A stretch of 34,529 nt of DNA from positions 1 through 34,529 of the forward strand of contig VMSQ01000273.1 of NCBI GenBank assembly GCA_013792055.1. The letters are read 5' to 3'. The notes beneath the pieces are model-generated. The model was not told the origin of the DNA and made no database searches. It saw only the letters and a list, made by a program, of their open reading frames with translations. A program made the position numbers and the translations under genes. The DNA is from Desulfobacteraceae bacterium. GTDB lineage: Bacteria; Desulfobacterota; Desulfobacteria; Desulfobacterales; ETH-SRB1. Shown here one piece after another: positions 1-7,528 of the stretch (position 1 is its first letter; every line of letters starts with the position of its first letter).

Positions 1-696
1 AAATTGCGGTTTTGCGCGAAGTATTCCAATTTTTTCTATTAATTCATTGTAAGTAAAATCTTCCGGCATCTGGTTAAGAACATAACCGGTTACCTCATTG
101 CCGGCCCCCATCTCGTTCAGCTTGAGCTGGAAAGGATTGCGCTTGTATACCGAGTCTAATTGGAGATCCGGCGTTTCCACAAAATCACTGATCGGGTCGA
201 AAAGGAACGTATTGTGCCGGTCAAGAACGCCACTGCGAAAGACAATTGACGAAATATGGCCTTCACCCGTTGCCCGCAGGCTCATGACAAAGCGCAAGCT
301 GCCTTCGTTCAGATGGCTCTGATCAGGATGGGGAACGATGGAAGGGTTAAAAAGAGCGGCCGATTCAATAGAGTACTCCTTTGTAAAGTAAGCTCCGATG
401 AGGGCCCTTTGAACATCGCTGAGTATTGTATCCCGTGGAAGATAATCCTTCACCGCATTCAGGTGCTGCTCAAAAATGTGCCCGATGTCTTCGTGCCTCC
501 CGGAAAAGTCAACCATTATTTGCGCAATTAAATTTTCGGCCGCCGTGTCCGGCAAGCTCATTATCCGCTGAATTATTTTAGGGATGCGATACTTCTCATC
601 GGGAAGATGAAGACTGGTGATTACCCGTGATGTATCCCTTAAGATCTTATTTGCTTTTCTTTCAACTTTCAGCCCTTGATACTTTTTTGCTTGCAT
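1..696 (-). CDS. GH130-like glycosidase/phosphorylase-related protein (C-terminus beyond window)
   Basis: The frame is open from an ATG at 696 to the window edge (232 codons), so the 3' part is missing. An in-frame TAA lies 12 nt upstream of the ATG and an AAGGA ribosome site sits within that gap, which fixes the start. Around residues 113-153 the protein reads ALFNPSIVPHPDQS, then RFVMSLRATGEGHISSIVFR, which I recognise as typical of glycosidase-related proteins of family GH130 (five-bladed propeller). Characterised GH130 members phosphorolyse or hydrolyse beta-mannosides; the substrate here cannot be read from sequence. No signal peptide is visible, so the protein is probably cytoplasmic. 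It is the last visible gene of a minus-strand cluster after two glycosyltransferases, 86 nt from the previous stop, which suggests a storage or stress-related mannoside pathway. Family assignment is fairly sure; the activity is inference. Confidence 0.8.
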   Translation of the reverse strand, partial: MQAKKYQGLKVERKANKILRDTSRVITSLHLPDEKYRIPKIIQRIMSLPDTAAENLIAQIMVDFSGRHEDIGHIFEQHLNAVKDYLPRDTILSDVQRALIGAYFTKEYSIESAALFNPSIVPHPDQSHLNEGSLRFVMSLRATGEGHISSIVFRSGVLDRHNTFLFDPISDFVETPDLQLDSVYKRNPFQLKLNEMGAGNEVTGYVLNQMPEDFTYNELIEKIGILRAKPQF

Positions 697-782
697 GTCG
701 TTGTGTCCTTAATGTCGGTTGAAATTTTATGTAGTGATAGGCCAAAGGCCCGGCTATCTGTTTCAGATTTTTTGAGGCCATT

Positions 783-1802
783 CTACAGTCTTTCAGGGTC
801 AAGAATCATTTCATAGACTTGTATGTATTCATTGATCATGCGATCGACTGTGAAATGCCCTTCAACATGGCGACGACAGTATGCGCGGTCAATCTCTTTA
901 ATACGTGCAACAGTCTCAACGGCTTCGTCTACGTTACCCACCAAAAAACCACTTTTGCCGTTTTCGATAAGTTCAGGCATGCTGCCCCTGTCAAAGGCGA
1001 TCACGGGCGTACCGCAGGCCATGGATTCGATAACGGACAGACCGAAAGGCTCATCAAACTGTATTGGGTGCAATAATGCGCAGGCTTTGCCGAGCAGCCG
1101 GTTGCGCTCAACTGGTCCGGCACTGCCGGCATAAATCACCTTGTCGTTGTCTATGTGAGGGGCGACATATTGGTCATAGTAAGCCTGGTCCTGGATAATA
1201 CCCGCCAATATCAGCTTTTTATTGCAGGCCCTGGCGATTTCAATAGCTTGACGGGCACCCTTGTCATTGTGAATGCGCCCGAAAAAAAGCAGGTAATCGT
1301 CCGGGGCGGGCTGAAAATCAAACTGCTTGATATCAATGCCATGATGGATGGTTTTGATATAATCAAGATCCGGCGATCGATCGGCATCGCTGATGGAAAC
1401 ATAGAAGACTTTGTTGTTGTATTTTTTGTAAACCGGCAGTATCCCGGGCGATGAAAAACCGTGAATGGTGGTTACTACCGGGGTGCTGATAAGGCCGGTA
1501 TAGGTCAAGGGCAAAAAATCAAAATTGTTATGTATAATATCAAAATCTTCAGCATGCTCAAACAGTTCTGAAATGTGCAGGCACTCCCATACTTTTGGTA
1601 TCATAGAGCGGTCTTCTTCATAGCCCCGCGGGCAAACGGCATGCAGTGTGCCGCTGGTCTGCGAATCCGCGGTCGCAAACAAGGAGACATCATGACCGCA
1701 CGATACGAGCCCCTCGGTCAAGAGTGACGCCACGTTTTCCCAGGGCCCATAATGTCGCGGCGGTGTGCGCCAGGCAATGGGCGAGAGCATGGCAATGTGC
1801 AT
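783..1802 (-). CDS. GT4-family glycosyltransferase
   Basis: This 339-residue protein has the GT-B fold pattern of CAZy family GT4. The N-terminal half opens with MHIAMLSPIAWRTPPRHYGP, the glycine/proline-rich acceptor-side loop. The C-terminal half has LFFGRIHNDKG (around residue 172) and the nucleotide-sugar-binding EX7E segment DEPFGLSVIESMACGTPV (around residues 250-268). It should transfer a sugar, perhaps mannose, from an activated donor in the cytoplasm; donor and acceptor are not deducible. The ATG at 1802 is supported by AAAGGAT just upstream, and the start lies 10 bp after the stop of the upstream glycosyltransferase, so the two are co-transcribed. With the GH130-like gene downstream it forms a compact sugar cluster. 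No trans-membrane segment is seen. Confidence 0.9.
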   Translation of the reverse strand: MHIAMLSPIAWRTPPRHYGPWENVASLLTEGLVSCGHDVSLFATADSQTSGTLHAVCPRGYEEDRSMIPKVWECLHISELFEHAEDFDIIHNNFDFLPLTYTGLISTPVVTTIHGFSSPGILPVYKKYNNKVFYVSISDADRSPDLDYIKTIHHGIDIKQFDFQPAPDDYLLFFGRIHNDKGARQAIEIARACNKKLILAGIIQDQAYYDQYVAPHIDNDKVIYAGSAGPVERNRLLGKACALLHPIQFDEPFGLSVIESMACGTPVIAFDRGSMPELIENGKSGFLVGNVDEAVETVARIKEIDRAYCRRHVEGHFTVDRMINEYIQVYEMILDPERL

Positions 1803-1812
1803 AGGTAATCCT

Positions 1813-4125
1813 TTAAGCTGAGTCAGTTAATTGGGACAATGGCTGCTTTAAAATCTCGTCGGCATAAAGCTTTTGCAATGTCATCAGCGAAAGCAGCCAG
1901 GCAAGGGAGGACTCGGCGCCTTCATTCTGGTTGATGCCGTCCGCCATCAATCCATCTCGGCAGCCGCCGGTCTTGGGATCATAGAGCGGCATATTCAGGT
2001 CATTGTGTCCGAGATACCAGTTAAAGCACATGACCGCATTGTCGAACCATGTTTTGTCTCGGGTGATGTTAAAGGCTTCCACACAAGCCTCGACCATGGA
2101 ATTGGCCTCAATGGGCTGCTGGTCGAAACGTGCTCTGGGTCCCCCTTTTTTATACCATCCGTTGCTGCCGATGGGGGCAAAGTGACCGTCTTCGGTCTGG
2201 ATGGTGAGCAGCCACTTGAGGGATCTGAGTCCCATATCGATCATGTCGTTGCGTTGTATCCATTGACCGGATAGGAGCAGGGCATGGGGCAGCTTACCGT
2301 TGGCATAGTTTAGGGCGTTCTCAAGCCAGGGCCAATCGTCTGTTCCATTGTTTTTAAACTGATTGAAAAGCCTGTCGGCAAGAACTTTCCGGATCCTGCG
2401 CACATCACTGTCGCCTGCAAATTTATACAGGTAGCCATGAATTCCAACCAGGGTAAAAGCGATGGCGCGGGGCGAATGAAAATTTTCGGCAGCCCTCAGC
2501 GCCTTGTTGAAAAGGGTCGTGCTCACTGCGAGATGCCCGGGATTTTGAAGAAAAGCCAACGATTTGCCAAGGCACCAGAGCGTTCTGCCATGCGCATCCT
2601 CGGACCCGATCTCATCCATCCACTGCCGCGAATAAGTCATGAAGTTGCGAAAGCGCCCATTTTTTTCATCATAGGCATACAGGAGAAATCCGAGATAATG
2701 ATCGCTGAGAAGATCAAGTCTCGAGCCGTTTGTTGGCAGGTATTTTTGACACATGGCGGCAACCAGCAGCGCTCTGGCATTATCATCGGTGCAGTAGCCA
2801 TGGGTGCGATCGGGAATGGTATAAGTGGCATGTTGCAAGATGCCGGTATCATCGGTAAAGGCTTTCAGGTGATCGATCTTGATCTCCGGGAGCTCGAAAT
2901 TCGTGATGGCCTTGATGTTTTCAACATAGGAATGCCGGGGACGGGGGTTCCGGGTGCGGTTTTGCCGCACTTCACTGAAAACCTGGAGGTATTTTCGAGA
3001 TACCTCCTTCCAGACTGCATCGCGGCTGAACATATAGGCTTTTTTGCGCATGGCGTGCCGGTCGACATCGTTGTCCAGAAGGTTGATGATTTGTTGTGCC
3101 ATGGCATCCGGATTGTGGAAGGGCACAATCCGGCCCCGGTCTTCGGCAAGCATCTCGGTGGCATACCAGTACGGTGTCGAAATGACGGCTTTGCCTGTGC
3201 CCATGGCATAGGCAAGGGTCCCGGATGTAATCTGAGCTTCTTCAAGATAAGTGGTTACGTAGATATCGGCGATGCCGAGAAACTCACATAACTCTTTTAG
3301 TTCAACAAAACGATTTTGAAAAATAACATGCTCACCGATATCGAGTTTGCGCACGAGCTGCTGCAGCATGATACGGTATGCATCCCCATGCAAATTTAGA
3401 ATATGTGGGTGGGTTGCGCCCAGGATAATATAGACCACATCAGGGTGTTTTTTGATGACCTCCGGAAGCGCCTGCAATACATTTTCGATGCCCTTATTTG
3501 GGGAAAGCAAACCGAATGTGAGCAGCACCTTTTTGCCTTCCACCCCGAACTTGTCTTTGTAGAAGCTGGGATCAATAAAAGGCGTATCCGGAATGCCGTG
3601 ATGGATAAAGGCAATTTTCTCCTCGGGCACGGCATAGATATCTTTAAGGAAATCAGATGCCTTACGGCTCATCACCACCAGTTTATCGGACAGATCGGAT
3701 AGCTTGCACATGACGGCACGATATTCCGGCGCGGGGTCCTTCAAAACCGTGTGTAGCGTAGTCACCACCGGCATGCGCAGATCACCCAATAGTTTCAGCA
3801 GATGGCTGCCGGCCGGACCGCCGAAAAGACCGTATTCATGCTGCACGCAGACAATATCCGTCTGACTGATATTGAGAAATTGAGACGCCATGCTGTAATC
3901 GCTCAACTTGTTCTGGTTGATCTCAAAGCGCACTTTTTCCGGATATGGATATCCCTCGAGTTTGTCATTCAAGGCAACCGCCCAGCAGTAAATATCGGGG
4001 GCTTCCGCTGATAAGCCTTCAACCAGATCTGTGGTGAAGGTTGCGATACCGCACTGGCGGGGCAAATAGTTGCCGATGACGGCAACCGAATTGATCCCCT
4101 CATAATACTTAATAACAGATGTCAT
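1813..4125 (-). CDS. Fused glycosyltransferase (GT4) with C-terminal six-hairpin/toroid domain
   Basis: The protein is about 770 residues from the chosen ATG at 4125. A longer reading frame begins at 4218, but the extra 31 residues are basic and unlike the family, and an AAAAAGG-like ribosome site precedes 4125. Residues 1-400 are a GT-B glycosyltransferase: NYLPRQCGIATFTTDL at the N-terminus, HEYGLFGG, LTFGLLSPNKGIENVL, and a donor-site segment EEAQITSGTLAYAMGTGKAV. Residues 440-770 are an alpha/alpha-toroid of the six-hairpin glycosidase type, with RTHGYCTDDNARAL and GSNGWYKKGGPRARFDQQP-like aromatic/acidic patches. The fusion implies a bifunctional enzyme that builds and trims one glucan or mannan-like product. 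It is the first gene of the glycosyltransferase pair, with GH130 further downstream. The toroid's activity is inferred only from its fold-like pattern. Confidence 0.85.
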   Translation of the reverse strand: MTSVIKYYEGINSVAVIGNYLPRQCGIATFTTDLVEGLSAEAPDIYCWAVALNDKLEGYPYPEKVRFEINQNKLSDYSMASQFLNISQTDIVCVQHEYGLFGGPAGSHLLKLLGDLRMPVVTTLHTVLKDPAPEYRAVMCKLSDLSDKLVVMSRKASDFLKDIYAVPEEKIAFIHHGIPDTPFIDPSFYKDKFGVEGKKVLLTFGLLSPNKGIENVLQALPEVIKKHPDVVYIILGATHPHILNLHGDAYRIMLQQLVRKLDIGEHVIFQNRFVELKELCEFLGIADIYVTTYLEEAQITSGTLAYAMGTGKAVISTPYWYATEMLAEDRGRIVPFHNPDAMAQQIINLLDNDVDRHAMRKKAYMFSRDAVWKEVSRKYLQVFSEVRQNRTRNPRPRHSYVENIKAITNFELPEIKIDHLKAFTDDTGILQHATYTIPDRTHGYCTDDNARALLVAAMCQKYLPTNGSRLDLLSDHYLGFLLYAYDEKNGRFRNFMTYSRQWMDEIGSEDAHGRTLWCLGKSLAFLQNPGHLAVSTTLFNKALRAAENFHSPRAIAFTLVGIHGYLYKFAGDSDVRRIRKVLADRLFNQFKNNGTDDWPWLENALNYANGKLPHALLLSGQWIQRNDMIDMGLRSLKWLLTIQTEDGHFAPIGSNGWYKKGGPRARFDQQPIEANSMVEACVEAFNITRDKTWFDNAVMCFNWYLGHNDLNMPLYDPKTGGCRDGLMADGINQNEGAESSLAWLLSLMTLQKLYADEILKQPLSQLTDSA

Positions 4126-4278
4126 AACCGATACCTTTTTGCTTTTGATTCTTAACCCATGCAGTATAGATGAGATTTCCAACGGTTTCCTTTTCACCAA
4201 CCTGTTGGCGCAACTCAACTAATTCCCTTATGAGCTGAATTTTTGTTTTACGTTATCTTCCATTTGCCCAAATCGATT

Positions 4279-4377
4279 TCATTTTATCTTTTTTTGCTTC
4301 CGTTTCTCCTTTAGTGTGTGCTTACCTTTTTTCTGTTCTTCGCGTTTGCCTTTATCTTTTTTTCCCTTGTCTCCCAT
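4279..4377 (-). CDS. Small lysine-rich protein (32 aa), translationally coupled to the ftsH stump
   Basis: A 32-codon frame starts with ATG at 4377, one base after the stop of the FtsH remnant, and ends with TGA at 4279. It encodes MGDKGKKDKGKREEQKKGKH and then a TLKEKRKQKK-like tail, with about half of its residues Lys or Arg. An AAGGTG stretch overlapping the end of the upstream frame can serve as ribosome site. I recall similar tiny basic proteins in Desulfobacterota, but no function is known to me. The composition suggests nucleic-acid or ribosome binding, which is inference. No coding sequence lies between it and the glycosyltransferase start at 4125. Confidence 0.55.
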   Translation of the reverse strand: MGDKGKKDKGKREEQKKGKHTLKEKRKQKKIK

Positions 4378-4378
4378 C

Positions 4379-4642
4379 TCAGCACCTTTCCTTATAACCT
4401 TTTTCCGATAATGTTTGCCGGTATGGCTGACCAAGCGATGAAGTCACCATTCCGGATGTGGCTGCCGACAACATCTTTCTAAGCTCCTCTCCCTGCACAC
4501 TTTCCTTCTGCGAAAGGAGATGGGCCAAATCATCAAGGACAGTTCGCCGCTCCGAGAGAATTTTACGCACGCGTTGATGGGCTTCCTCGACGAACCGCGT
4601 GATCTCTTCGTCAATTTGAGCGGCTTTCGCTTCACTGAGAAC
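4379..4642 (-). pseudogene. ftsH: C-terminal fragment of FtsH-type AAA metalloprotease
   Basis: The frame reads SEAKAAQIDEEITRFVEEAH and then RVRKILSERRTVLDDLAHLL, which is the helical end of the FtsH M41 protease domain, and ends at TGA 4379. The AAA module, the HEXXH zinc site and the membrane anchor are all absent: upstream of about 4642 the homology stops within a few bases of the terminal inverted repeat of the transposase element. No FtsH sequence resumes on the far side (after 5708), so this is a truncation or deletion rather than a simple insertion. The longer frame at 4444-4644 is only an out-of-frame shadow. An intact copy would be about 600 residues or more and lie upstream of the sugar cluster. 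Confidence 0.8.
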
Positions 4643-4649
4643 AAAAAAC

Positions 4650-5697
4650 GGGCGCCCTTTAGTTTTACAGTTTAAAGATCTACAAGCTTATAGCCATTAT
4701 CTTTTGCCATCTTTTCTCCTCGCTTTACAGACAAACTTACCCCTGATAATGAAAGTTTCAAATGTCTTGATAATTCAGCCATGCTTATGCCAAGATCTCT
4801 TACAGCCCAGTAACATAATAAACTTCGTGCATTAACCCGTTTTCGTTCTTTGCCTTGTGCCCAGATCTCAGATGGTTTAAGCTGCATTTGAGCAGACACC
4901 TTTAAAGCAATTTTATCAAGATCATATCCTTTGGCAAGCAACCCATGCTTTTTCTCTATTTGTTCTTTAACAGCGGCCCAACCCCCGTGGCTTCGAATTA
5001 GACCACCGCCAGTTAAATCAGTATGTCGTCCCTGGGAAACACCTTTTTGAATAAACGCCCGGTATTTTCGACGGGCAACCCATAAACTATCATCGTAAAG
5101 TTTTAATACCCATTCAATATCCTGCCAGTCGTTTTTAACTTTTCCCATGATAACTGTATGACCGGTATATGGGTATTTGTCTAATGCTGTAATATCTTTA
5201 ACAATGTTGGCACGTATCGGATTTAGATGAATATACCGCACAAGTTCCAAAAGATAAGCATCTTCCTGACACAAAATGGATTTATACCGGTTTTGGAAAA
5301 GATGCCCATGACGGTGGTGCCTTCTGTTGTAGGAAACAGCATATCCTGTCAGCAACCGTCGCATCACTGTAGCAATGGGAACCTGACCGGTTTTTAGCAG
5401 CAAATGGAAATGATTAGGAATAAGGCTCCAGGCAAAACATCGGGTTTTGGTTTCCTGAATGATTCTACCGAGCCGATCTATAAAATTATTGCGATCAACG
5501 TTATCATTAAAAATTTCTGACTGATCAATTCCTCTTACTATTATGTGATGTAAAGCACCTGGTGCATCTATTCTAGATTTTCTTGGCATAGGACTGATAG
5601 CACAATAATAGCTATCTGTAAACTGTAAAACTAAAGGGCGTCCCATTTTTAATCCCAATAATAGCTATCTGTAAACTGTAAAACTAAAGGGCGTCCC
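4650..5697 (-). mobile_element. RAYT-type transposon with terminal inverted repeats
   Basis: A single Y1/HUH transposase gene is bounded by inverted repeats. The left end (4650-4677, gggcgccctttagttttaca...) and the right end (5616-5644) match at about 26 of 28 positions in inverted orientation, with gggcg(c/t)ccc outermost. The left repeat overlaps the transposase stop codon. The right end is present twice because of a 53-bp tandem duplication, so the element ends at 5644 or 5697. No clear target duplication is visible. Its insertion borders the ftsH stump. Confidence 0.7.
4672..5589 (-). CDS. REP-associated tyrosine transposase (RAYT, Y1/HUH family)
   Basis: The chosen start is the ATG at 5589 (MPRKSRIDAPGALHHIIVRG), the usual N-terminus of this family, giving 305 residues. 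The longer frame from 5658 runs through the terminal repeat and is not credible as coding. The HUH motif is H60-F-H62 in PNHFHLLLKT. The likely nucleophile is Y119 in LVRYIHLNPIRANIV, as in RAYT/TnpA-REP enzymes. The C-terminal third (from about residue 200) looks like a helical DNA-binding extension ending in a helix-turn-helix-like AELSRHLKLSLSGVSLSVKR. The enzyme nicks and rejoins single-stranded DNA at hairpin ends. All expected motifs are present, so it may be active. Here it is the only gene between the two inverted ends. Confidence 0.9.
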   Translation of the reverse strand: MPRKSRIDAPGALHHIIVRGIDQSEIFNDNVDRNNFIDRLGRIIQETKTRCFAWSLIPNHFHLLLKTGQVPIATVMRRLLTGYAVSYNRRHHRHGHLFQNRYKSILCQEDAYLLELVRYIHLNPIRANIVKDITALDKYPYTGHTVIMGKVKNDWQDIEWVLKLYDDSLWVARRKYRAFIQKGVSQGRHTDLTGGGLIRSHGGWAAVKEQIEKKHGLLAKGYDLDKIALKVSAQMQLKPSEIWAQGKERKRVNARSLLCYWAVRDLGISMAELSRHLKLSLSGVSLSVKRGEKMAKDNGYKLVDL

Positions 5698-5708
5698 ATT
5701 TTTAATCC
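5603..5708. repeat. Perfect 53-bp tandem duplication of the transposon right end
   Basis: The segments 5603-5655 and 5656-5708 are identical over 53 bp and contain the right terminal repeat (tgtaaactgtaaaactaaag) followed by gggcgtcccatttttaat. The duplication could reflect tandem insertion or one-ended transposition at the same site. Confidence 0.9.
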
Positions 5709-5766
5709 ATGATCGATCGATAGATTATACCCAAAATCAATTATAGGCTTGTTCAATTTCGTATTC

Positions 5767-5816
5767 ATTTTGTAATATTGCATTGCAATTTTACAAAATA
5801 GTTGTATAATTGCGTT
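5767..5816 (+). promoter_or_regulatory. Promoter with palindromic operator, apparently leaderless
   Basis: TTGCAA (5783-5788) and TATAAT (5805-5810) are separated by 16 bp. The expected transcription start, about 7 nt after the -10 box, falls on the A of the ATG at 5817, and no ribosome-binding site fits in between. A perfect 9-bp inverted repeat, ATTTTGTAA (5767-5775) and TTACAAAAT (5791-5799) with 15 bp between, overlaps the -35 box and spacer, as expected for a repressor site. Confidence 0.55.
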
Positions 5817-6998
5817 ATGAAAAAATTTCACATAACACGATTGCTTAGACTTCCCGACCGTTCTTTTTTCCTTTTCGGCCCACGTGGTGTTGGGAAAACC
5901 ACCTGGCTAAGAGAAGTTCTGCCTGATGCATCCTATTTTGACCTGCTTGATTCCTCTTTGTATCTGGAACTTTCTCAAAAGCCAGGCAACATAGAAGCAA
6001 TGGTCGGAGATCTTCAGGAGAATTCATGGGTTGTTATTGACGAGATTCAAAAAATACCCGGCCTCCTTGATGAAGTTCATCGCCTGATGGAAACGAAGGG
6101 ATGGAGGTTCGCGTTATGCGGTTCGTCAGCAAGAAAATTGCGTCGTGCCGGAGTCAATCTCCTCGGTGGGCGGGCCATTACCCGTAATCTTGATGCCTTT
6201 TCATACAAAGAACTTGGTGATGCCTTTGATGCTGAATTTTCACTCCAATGGGGATTTCTACCATATGTTCAACTTGACCGGAAAAACGCACCCGATATTC
6301 TGAATTCCTATGTTAATACTTACATTAAAGAGGAAATCAAAGAGGAAGGCATTGTCAGGAGTCTTCCCCCATTTTTGCGCTTTTTGAGCATTGCCGGGCA
6401 ACTAAACGGTCAATTGGTAAACGCTCAGAACATTGCCCGGGAGGCCGCAGTACCACGAAGCAGTGTGGATGTGTATTTTTCCATTCTGGAGGATACACTT
6501 CTTGGACACTTCCTTCCAGCCTATCGGCCGAATGTGAAGGTTAGAGAACAAACGCATCCAAAGTTTTACTGGTTTGACCCTGGCGTTGCAAGAGCAGCGG
6601 CGGGTCTTGTTTTCGAGCCCGTTGACAGGCTTTGGAAAGGTACGGCACTTGAAAACATGATTTACCACGAATTAAGAGTCTATAATCTTACCCAAAACAA
6701 GAACCGGCCGATATCCTTCTATCGGACAGGCAGCGGGGTGGAAATCGATTTTGTGATTGAAATCCGGAAACGGCAAGCATCCTCTAATGCTCACATTGTT
6801 TGTCTGGAAGTGAAAATGGCGGAAAAATGGGACAGGAAATGGGAACGCCCCATGCGTTCGCTGAGCAGCTCTGACCGTATCCATGTAGACAGGATGATCG
6901 GTATTTACATGGGCAAAAGAGCGTATCATTTTGACGGCATAGACGTTCTATCCCTGGAGGATTTCCTGAAACGGCTGCACCAGGGTGATGTTTTCTAA
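5817..6998 (+). CDS. AAA family ATPase with C-terminal DUF4143 domain
   Basis: This 393-residue protein begins MKKFHITRLLRLPD. Walker A is GPRGVGKTT (residues 21-29) and Walker B is VVIDEIQ (72-78), typical of the AAA_14/DUF4143 ATPases. The second half carries the DUF4143 pattern, with a winged-helix-like stretch (IAREAAVPRSSVDVYFSIL) and a C-terminal GSGVEIDFVIE...CLEVKMAEKW segment that resembles a PD-(D/E)XK nuclease core. The exact role of the family is not established; members are common next to mobile and defence genes. It stands alone, transcribed away from the RAYT element, and its start at 5817 coincides with the predicted transcription start. The upstream ATG at 5802 overlaps the -10 box and is rejected. 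Confidence 0.88.
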   Translation: MKKFHITRLLRLPDRSFFLFGPRGVGKTTWLREVLPDASYFDLLDSSLYLELSQKPGNIEAMVGDLQENSWVVIDEIQKIPGLLDEVHRLMETKGWRFALCGSSARKLRRAGVNLLGGRAITRNLDAFSYKELGDAFDAEFSLQWGFLPYVQLDRKNAPDILNSYVNTYIKEEIKEEGIVRSLPPFLRFLSIAGQLNGQLVNAQNIAREAAVPRSSVDVYFSILEDTLLGHFLPAYRPNVKVREQTHPKFYWFDPGVARAAAGLVFEPVDRLWKGTALENMIYHELRVYNLTQNKNRPISFYRTGSGVEIDFVIEIRKRQASSNAHIVCLEVKMAEKWDRKWERPMRSLSSSDRIHVDRMIGIYMGKRAYHFDGIDVLSLEDFLKRLHQGDVF

Positions 6999-7102
6999 AG
7001 CACGCTGTAAAAGTATTGGAGCTGAGAACCCATGGCCATGTTCGTCAAAAGCTGGAAATGCAGAAATCAGGTTATTGCATCAACGGGAAAGCCACTGAGA
7101 TT

Positions 7103-7186
7103 TTGAAACGCTTTAATATTTGTGATATACAAATGCAATCTATAAGAACATTATTTGATTCTTGAGTTGCTCCGCTGGCAAGACAT
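7103..7186 (+). promoter_or_regulatory. Promoter/operator segment, copy 1 of an 84-bp direct repeat
   Basis: TTGAAA (7103-7108) and TATACA (7126-7131) with a 17-bp spacer make a good sigma70-type promoter pointing into the restriction island. The palindrome ATTTGT-gatat-ACAAAT (7118-7134) covers the -10 box and could be an operator. The sequence down to 7186 is repeated at 17491-17573. Between 7187 and 7288 there is also a TATAAT (7258-7263) with a poor -35 box, possibly a second promoter. In the gap 6999-7102 I see no convincing gene, only a 58-codon open stretch without a start. Confidence 0.65.
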
Positions 7187-7288
7187 CTGAACTTCAAAAC
7201 GTCTGGCGGGTTAGCCTTCAAGGGGTTATCCGGCTTTCTGTTTAATCTCAGAATTATTATAATATACAGTTAGAAAAAGGTAATCAAA

Positions 7289-7525
7289 TTGATTGAAGAA
7301 CAGCAAAATCAGAAAACCGAAAGGCTTTCCGGTCAACATTTTGATACTTCGCTATATGTTATAGGTGGAATTACCGGAGAGCCAGAGCGTTACTTGGCGG
7401 ACAAGCCGCCTCGCAGGTTAACCCAATGTTATATCTATGAAATCAATAAAAACTTGCCCGTTAAGAATGCCCAACGTCCGTGTTTGGGCAGGGAGAATGA
7501 TTTCGAAGAGGAAAATGGATACTGA
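7289..7525 (+). CDS. Small hypothetical protein (78 aa) heading the restriction island
   Basis: The frame begins with TTG at 7289, preceded by AAAAAGG at a spacing of about 8 nt, and ends three bases before the helicase ATG. It encodes MIEEQQNQKTERLSGQHFDT, a short hydrophobic/glycine stretch (LYVIGGITGEPERYL), and a charged tail. I do not recognise it. Its position suggests translational coupling with the helicase, whose own ribosome site is weak. It could be a leader peptide, a small regulator, or chance; the TTG start and lack of a known family keep confidence low. No signal peptide or membrane helix is evident. Confidence 0.4.
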   Translation: MIEEQQNQKTERLSGQHFDTSLYVIGGITGEPERYLADKPPRRLTQCYIYEINKNLPVKNAQRPCLGRENDFEEENGY

Positions 7526-7528
7526 AAG

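Noticed and set aside
4444-4644. 66-codon minus-strand reading frame
   Set aside because: It is the out-of-frame shadow of the FtsH C-terminal fragment, whose own frame shows clear family sequence.
5649-5831. 60-codon minus-strand frame across the duplicated transposon end
   Set aside because: It consists of terminal-repeat sequence and promoter DNA of the ATPase gene; no ribosome site or family resemblance.
6989-7165. 58-codon open stretch upstream of the restriction operon (…GHVRQKLEMQKSG…)
   Set aside because: No start codon with a ribosome site, and its end coincides with the duplicated promoter region; the conserved repeat begins only at the -35 box.
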